DNA from: an uncultured Jeotgalicoccus sp. | GTDB lineage: Bacteria; Bacillota; Bacilli; Staphylococcales; Salinicoccaceae | Assembly (NCBI GenBank): GCA_947631305.1 | Contig: CANRKV010000022.1 | Location: 1-14,647 of the forward strand | Direction: 5' to 3' | DNA length: 14,647 bases | Shown here: piece after piece, positions 14,456-14,647 of the stretch | How positions within the stretch are numbered: the first letter of the stretch is position 1 | Layout: each line of letters starts with the position of its first letter | The notes under the pieces: model-generated | What the model was told of the DNA's origin: nothing | The model's input: only the letters and a program-made list of their open reading frames with translations | Databases searched by the model: none | Translations under genes and position numbers: made by a program

Positions 14456-14647
14456 ATGAGCGATATTAAGACATTGAATGATAACTTAAGACAAACATTT
14501 TGCGGTGGTAAAGTGATGTTAACTCAAGGTATCAGCTTTAAGCCAACACTTGAAAAAGCTGAAATTATGGAAAAAGTCAGGCAGTTTAACAACTTTACTG
14601 AGGATAATGATCCTTATGGCGAACACGATTTTGGAAGTTTTGATCAT
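14456..14647 (+). CDS. DUF3768 family protein, 3'-truncated by window edge
   Basis: The first 64 residues are visible. The frame starts at ATG 14456 with GAGG just upstream and 11 bases after the previous stop. Family signature: L-N-D-x-L-R near the N-terminus, G-G-K-V-M-L-T-x-G, and F-T-E-D-N-D-P-Y-G-E-H-D-F-G-x-F. These match DUF3768, a family of unknown function found mainly on alphaproteobacterial plasmids and integrative elements. It is a strong marker that the sequence is from a mobile element in Alphaproteobacteria. The gene continues past the edge. Confidence 0.88.
   Translation, partial: MSDIKTLNDNLRQTFCGGKVMLTQGISFKPTLEKAEIMEKVRQFNNFTEDNDPYGEHDFGSFDH

Noticed and set aside
1..14647. 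CRISPR array or short regularly spaced repeats
   Set aside because: No set of 20-40 base direct repeats with unique spacers; the repeats found are coding tandem or paralogue duplications.

Overview
The window looks like an accessory (plasmid, ICE or genomic-island) region of an AT-rich, probably gut-associated alphaproteobacterium. Three things suggest this: a DUF3768 gene at the right edge, a family typical of alphaproteobacterial plasmids and mobile elements; pilin-type domains in two membrane proteins that resemble the pilins abundant in uncultured gut Alphaproteobacteria; and clear AAGGAG-type ribosome binding sites in the AT-rich part. No rRNA, complete tRNA or CRISPR array was seen. The taxonomic call is inference from remembered families, not from a search.

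Layout, left to right. (1) 1-627: the 3' end of an unrecognised gene on the + strand, closed by a bidirectional terminator. (2) About 690-3150: two minus-strand genes, a lipoprotein with an acidic repeat linker followed by an outer-membrane barrel-like protein. They have a visibly higher G+C, no Shine-Dalgarno sequences and A/T-rich leaders, and look imported from Bacteroidetes (or mis-assembled). (3) 3152-3637: a gene-free stretch rich in hairpins, with a tRNA-3'-end-like scrap and a strong bidirectional terminator. (4) 3638-8606: a minus-strand block with the order Mpi-like DNA invertase, small unknown protein, large serine recombinase, and a GHKL-ATPase/PD-(D/E)XK nuclease that looks like a one-gene defence effector. 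(5) 8842-13752: a six-gene + strand operon running divergently from the invertase. Its first four products begin with a SHOCT domain. These are a multi-TM protein, two DUF805 proteins carrying a type-IV-pilin-like C-terminal domain, and a superinfection-immunity-like (Imm_superinfect) protein. Two small Cys-rich exported proteins follow, then a terminator. (6) 14041-14647: a short + strand operon of mobile-element housekeeping genes ending in a truncated DUF3768 gene.

How they may work together: the recombinases mark blocks 4-5 as mobile. The ATPase-nuclease and the superinfection-immunity-like protein give the region a defence or exclusion flavour. The most novel item is the SHOCT-DUF805-pilin architecture, present as two tandem paralogues whose DNA alternates between identical and diverged blocks, as in recent duplication or gene conversion. 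A six-gene envelope module (four SHOCT membrane proteins plus two Cys-rich exported proteins) is the best candidate for an undescribed system here. Its function cannot be read from the sequence.
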